Below are positions 5,590-7,778 of a stretch of 7,778 bases of DNA, in pieces (the first letter of the stretch is position 1; each line of letters starts with the position of its first letter). Where the stretch lies: assembly GCA_003164275.1 (NCBI GenBank), contig PLSY01000273.1:1-7778 (forward strand), given 5' to 3'. The notes under the pieces are model-generated. The model did no database searches. It saw nothing but the letters and a program-made list of their open reading frames with translations, and was not told the origin of the DNA. Both the position numbers and the translations under genes were made by a program. This DNA is from Acidimicrobiaceae bacterium. GTDB taxonomy: Bacteria > Actinomycetota > Acidimicrobiia > Acidimicrobiales > RAAP-2.

Positions 5590-6668
5590 CCCGCGGAGGG
5601 GGCTAGGCGCGGGTCGATGTAGTCCAACCTGGCTTCTGAGTCACATCCTTGGTTGGATAACACCGTCGTGGCACAGGAAGCGAGTGTTTCGCTCCCGTAG
5701 TCATGGTTCCCGAGGACGCTTTCACCAAACGCCGGTGCCACCGACCCGTGGCCGAGCGCACGTGCCACCGGGCGCTGATCCGACCTGCTGCCTGTCCCAC
5801 GATGCAGAACGTGATCCGCCCAGGCCGCCTGAACCACTTCGAAGGCCGCCTGGCAGCACGGGTCGAATCCCCACGATTCTTCCACCGCCGCCTGCCAGCG
5901 TTCCCTTGCGCGAACACTTGGGGGTTCCCAATCCTCACCGCGCAATCCGAACCACCCGCCTCGCCGTTCAAGTCCCACCCGCTCGAGCAACTCTCCGATC
6001 GGGGCGACCGGCGAACGGAACAGCGTCGGATCGTGACAGAGTGCGTCCCTTACCAGCACTTCGGCCTCCACGCCGACATCTTCGGAGTTCCGAACACCGA
6101 AGGCGGCGCGCAGAGCAACTTCTTCTTCCTCGCCTCGCCCCAGAGTAGGACTCACCTCCAGCGACACCGTCCGACCCTTTCGCCGGATGCAGACGACGTC
6201 GCCTGCTCGTGCGGAGGAGAGCCAGCCGGCTGGGCCGACAAGAGAGCCGTTCTCGTCGAGTCCTGGCTCATCGTGGAACGCGAAACTGCATTTCAGAGTG
6301 CCTCCAGCAGACAACTCCAGGCCAAGATCCGAATCGAAGTCGATTGCGCCCAGGTCCGGCTTGGCATCAAGCACCTCTCGTTCGAGCTCGGATTCGGTGA
6401 TTCGGTGGCTCAACACAGCGCCGCCTAGCATCGCGGTGGTCAGCGCCACGATCCCGTCTTCGCTCATCCAGGTGTCGTCGGTGTAGAGGAGGATCTCGTC
6501 AAGCAACTCTGCGAGCGCGTCATCGCCCAAACCCTCAGCGGGGCGGCTGTCGCCGGTTCGCACACCGTCCCGATCGATGACGAGTAGGTGCAAGTCACGG
6601 ACCCGAGTGGACCTTGGGGGACACAATACGAACCGGTCGAGCAACGTCTGCGGGCTCGCCTTCGGCAT
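5577..6668 (-). CDS. Hypothetical acidic 363-aa protein, possibly C-terminally truncated
   Basis: The frame has good protein character throughout: a leader SPQTLLDRFVLCPPRSTRVR, then DALAELLDEILLYTDDTWMS (50-69), a beta-rich middle (LKCSFAFHDEPGLDENGSLV, GDVVCIRRKGRTVSLEVSP), then helical blocks (DALCHDPTLFRSPVAPIGEL, GEDWEPPS, WGFDPCCQAAFEVVQAAW, AFGESVLG). No signal peptide or membrane segment is seen. I cannot name a family with confidence. From memory it resembles longer actinobacterial proteins that continue into TPR-like helices and a C-terminal SEC-C Cys cluster, both absent here. The end (DPRLAPSAGQGS) runs 13 bases into the convergent reductase gene and through the hairpin, as expected of a shortened reading frame. 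ATG 6668 has no clear SD. A strong SD with GTG at 6708 lies upstream but out of frame. Confidence 0.6.
   Translation of the reverse strand: MPKASPQTLLDRFVLCPPRSTRVRDLHLLVIDRDGVRTGDSRPAEGLGDDALAELLDEILLYTDDTWMSEDGIVALTTAMLGGAVLSHRITESELEREVLDAKPDLGAIDFDSDLGLELSAGGTLKCSFAFHDEPGLDENGSLVGPAGWLSSARAGDVVCIRRKGRTVSLEVSPTLGRGEEEEVALRAAFGVRNSEDVGVEAEVLVRDALCHDPTLFRSPVAPIGELLERVGLERRGGWFGLRGEDWEPPSVRARERWQAAVEESWGFDPCCQAAFEVVQAAWADHVLHRGTGSRSDQRPVARALGHGSVAPAFGESVLGNHDYGSETLASCATTVLSNQGCDSEARLDYIDPRLAPSAGQGS
5588..5615. terminator. Hairpin at the convergent gene ends (GACCCGCG / CGCGGGTC)
   Basis: A perfect 8-bp GC-rich stem (5588-5595 with 5608-5615) encloses a 12-base loop and starts at the stop codon of the reductase gene. 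No T-run follows in either direction, so it would be a U-tail-less terminator of the kind proposed in actinobacteria. It lies inside the last codons of the minus-strand 363-aa gene. Confidence 0.45.
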
Positions 6669-6717
6669 CGCATGACGAAGGCTCGCACCGGTACCCAGAC
6701 GTCGACACGGCAGCCTC

Positions 6718-6822
6718 CTATCGGTCGTAGACCTCTCGGCGATGTCCGAGTGCCACCACGATCAAGAGCACGTCATCTGCCATGGCGTAGATGTTCCGGC
6801 AGTCGCCACCCACCAAATACGG
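6718..6822 (-). pseudogene. 3' remnant of a RelE/ParE-superfamily toxin gene
   Basis: The last ~34 codons of a minus-strand frame read LPYLVGGDCRNIYAMADDV then LLIVVALGHRREVYDR and stop at TAG 6720-6718. This matches the C-terminal end of RelE-type mRNA interferases (V-G-D-x-R-x-I-Y, D-D, V-L-L, G-H-R-R-E-V-Y), which cut mRNA at the ribosome. Upstream of about 6822 the frame loses all similarity and lies antisense to the beta-propeller gene, so the N-terminal half and any antitoxin are missing. It is a dead fragment that marks a rearrangement junction. Its stop codon overlaps the TAGGAGG ribosome site before GTG 6708. Confidence 0.6.
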
Positions 6823-6834
6823 CAGGTTCAGATG

Positions 6835-7440
6835 GTCGGGGCAGAGACCGGCTCGCCGACGGTCGACCCGGTGGCCGGCGTGGTCGTCGTGGGTGACTCG
6901 AGTGGCGCCATCAGCGCGCTCCACCTGGCCGACGGGTCGCCGGACTGGTCGGTCGCCACGGGTGGCGCGGTCACCGCGACACCGACCACCGTGAACGGCC
7001 TCGTCTACGTGGGGTCGCAGACCGGCGAGGTCTACGCCTTCCGCGAGGCCACCGGTGCACTTGCGTGGAGCTACGCCACCGGGGACGCCGTGTCGGTGGC
7101 CGGTGCCTACTGGACGTCCAGCGGCGACGGTCCCCCGGCCTACGTGGTCGGCAACGCCGACGGCAACCTGGACTTCCTGGCCGTCGCGACCGGACAGCTC
7201 GACCGCCAGATCAACCAGGGGGACCCGCCGGTGACGGAGGTTGCGTGCGCCGACGACTGGGCCGTGGCCAGCGTGGCGAATGGGCTCGTCTTCAGCGACA
7301 AGTTCGGCGGTGAGATCACCTGGGCCTACTAGGGGACGGCGCAGTCGTCACCGGTCACCCTCCAGGACGGGGTGTCGTACCTGGCCGGCCAGGACGGAGC
7401 CGTACGGGCCTTCACCGTCCCCGGAACCCAGATCCCGTAA
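6835..7440 (+). pseudogene. PQQ/quinoprotein-type beta-propeller gene fragment, headless and interrupted by an in-frame TAG
   Basis: The frame encodes propeller blades with the pattern G-x-V-Y-V-G-x-x-x-G-x-x-Y-A-x-[ED]-x-x-T-G-x-x-x-W: VVVVGDSSGAISALHLADGS, then LVYVGSQTGEVYAFREATGA, then a degenerate third (VVGNADGNLDFLAVATGQLD). After TAG at 7330-7332 the same frame continues as another blade (SSPVTLQDGVSYLAGQDGAV) and ends at TAA 7438-7440. The 5' end is missing: similarity begins near 6835, right where the RelE remnant begins on the other strand, and the codons before it read antisense RelE. Full proteins of this type have several more blades and often a signal peptide or kinase/protease head. 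A CAG-to-TAG change would explain the stop. Confidence 0.65.
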
Positions 7441-7778
7441 CCGACGCCCGCACCCACTGCTGGCGACCGACGATCCGCAGTGCGCGCCACGGGAGCAGGT
7501 CGTCTGCGGTCGAAGACACGGCGACAGGTGCGACACGCTCCAACTGCTCGAACGCAACGGGAGCCCACCTGGGTTCCCGCTCTTCGGTCGATCGGCAGCA
7601 GGCCACCATCGACGGCACGCTGCCAGCGGTGGCACTCAGCTCCGCAACTGTCCCAGTCGGGATGTTCGAACTGGATGAGGCAGCTGCCGGGTTCGATCTC
7701 GCCGGGTTGAACTTCTCCGCACCGGGCAGCGTGCCTCACTCCAGAGGCGGCCCCTCACATCGCTCGACTGCCCGAGTG
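7441..7778. other. 338-base right-end stretch without an assignable gene
   Basis: A plus-strand frame with G/C-rich third positions appears open from about 7443 to the window end (last residues include FELDEAAAGFDLAGLNF), but it has no clear start or ribosome site and no recognised motif. Competing minus-strand frames also stay open. It may be the start of a gene beyond the window or debris following the propeller fragment. Confidence 0.3.

Noticed and set aside
6742..6834. ATG 6742 as the true start of the beta-propeller protein
   Set aside because: The first ~30 residues are the antisense reading of the RelE remnant, with no signal peptide and no propeller pattern until about 6835.
7329..7739. 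136-codon minus-strand frame at the right end
   Set aside because: It is antisense to the propeller tail, Arg-rich, with scattered Cys/Trp that do not form a known zinc or HNH motif.

Overview
The window looks like chromosomal DNA from a high-GC bacterium, most likely an actinobacterium (possibly Acidimicrobiia-like). This rests on the GC-rich third positions of the coding frames, frequent GTG starts, purine-rich Shine-Dalgarno (SD) sites, and a DUF98-type chorismate lyase of the sort known from Mycobacterium. No tRNA, rRNA, CRISPR array or intact insertion sequence was seen. All family assignments are from reading motifs by eye; no database search was run.

Layout. (i) 1-760, minus strand: the 5' part of an Nramp-like metal transporter runs off the left edge with no normal start codon in frame, followed by a doubtful 81-codon frame and a convincing 51-aa two-helix membrane protein. 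(ii) 762-1706: a divergent pair of genes that appear to share a helical domain. The minus copy is free-standing. The plus copy is fused to an OmpR/PhoB-type winged helix, but is split by an apparent frameshift near 1303-1306. (iii) 1860-5589: the metabolic core. Minus-strand genes for a chorismate lyase (DUF98), a UbiA-like membrane protein and a UbiE-like methyltransferase lie beside a divergent geranylgeranyl-reductase-family flavoprotein. (iv) 5577-6668: a 363-aa acidic protein of unknown function, convergent with the reductase and perhaps shortened at its C terminus. (v) 6718-7440: debris, namely the 3' end of a RelE-like toxin gene butted against a headless PQQ-type beta-propeller gene that also carries an in-frame TAG. 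(vi) 7441-7778: nothing assignable.

How the genes may work together. Chorismate lyase makes 4-hydroxybenzoate, UbiA-type enzymes prenylate aromatic rings, UbiE-type enzymes methylate prenylated rings, and geranylgeranyl reductases saturate isoprenoid chains. Together they could build a methylated, chain-reduced prenyl-phenol or quinone. Actinobacteria normally use menaquinone and do not make ubiquinone, so this set is the most interesting content of the window. The product is inference only, and the membrane protein lacks the textbook UbiA aspartate motifs.

Several frames look broken (Nramp, the winged-helix gene, possibly the starts near 424 and 6708, and the propeller gene). Either the flanks of the core are decaying, or this assembly carries small indel errors.
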